Shown here one piece after another: positions 5,910 to 5,991 of a stretch of DNA of 5,991 nt. Under the pieces are notes generated by a model. That model saw nothing but the letters and a program-made list of their open reading frames with translations, was not told the DNA's origin and did no database searches. The position numbers and the translations under genes were made by a program. Source of the DNA: SFTH01 sp963643985 (GTDB lineage Bacteria; Bacillota; Clostridia; Christensenellales; Aristaeellaceae); contig CAVINP010000111.1 in assembly GCA_963643985.1 (NCBI GenBank), forward strand, positions 1 to 5,991, written 5' to 3'. Numbering within the stretch: the stretch's first letter is position 1; the number at the start of each line of letters is the position of its first letter.

Positions 5910-5991
5910 ACTATCGTGCATTATTGTAGTACGGATGCATGGCACAATCTATAAGCATATTGTAAAAAAGTCAGGACATTTAGCGGTCAGG

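Noticed and set aside
5895..5991. Possible promoter for the lipoprotein-transpeptidase unit
   Set aside because: TATAGA- and TACAAT-like hexamers are present on the minus strand, but I could not pair any of them with a convincing -35 at 16-18 bp. The promoter may lie here or beyond the right edge.

Overview
The window holds six genes, all on the minus strand, in two transcription units separated by about 240 AT-rich bases. Coding DNA is GC-rich with strong GC preference at third positions. Most genes are preceded by clear AGGAGG- or GAGGTG-type ribosome binding sites, and the one promoter I can recognise is of the sigma-A type. Together with the ArgD motif style and the acidic, Pro/Glu-rich linkers of the secreted protein, this suggests a GC-rich member of the Firmicutes, most likely Clostridia (gut or rumen type). 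That placement is inferred from style and not from a marker gene.

Right-hand unit (about 5895 down to 4336, read leftwards): a tiny 43-residue lipoprotein gene is followed 17 bases later by a secreted L,D-transpeptidase with three peptidoglycan-binding-like repeats and a C-terminal YkuD catalytic domain. A near-perfect intrinsic terminator lies immediately after the transpeptidase stop codon. This pair looks like a cell-wall unit.

Intergenic region (4135-4371): besides the terminator, it carries a TTGAAT-17-TATAAT promoter. The promoter is overlapped by two ARG-box-like ArgR operators spaced 2 bp apart (17/18 and 15/18 matches to the enterobacterial consensus). A weaker third box and a short recurring 9-mer (ATRCATCCG) are also present.

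Left-hand unit (4134 down to 1 and beyond): argC, argJ, argB and argD are tightly packed, with 9-14 bases between genes and ribosome binding sites that touch or overlap upstream stop codons. ArgB phosphorylates N-acetylglutamate, ArgC reduces the acyl phosphate, ArgD transaminates the semialdehyde to N-acetylornithine, and ArgJ moves the acetyl group back to glutamate. This is the cyclic ornithine/arginine pathway. ArgB has the features of the arginine-inhibited hexameric type, which fits a pathway containing ArgJ. ArgC belongs to the less common short 'type 2' family. argD runs off the left edge, lacking roughly its last 25 residues.

Overall this is a mostly ordinary biosynthetic locus. The more interesting points are the ArgR-controlled promoter architecture, the type 2 ArgC, the tiny lipoprotein beside the transpeptidase, and the recurring intergenic 9-mer. 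I saw no mobile element, CRISPR array, RNA gene or novel multi-gene system.
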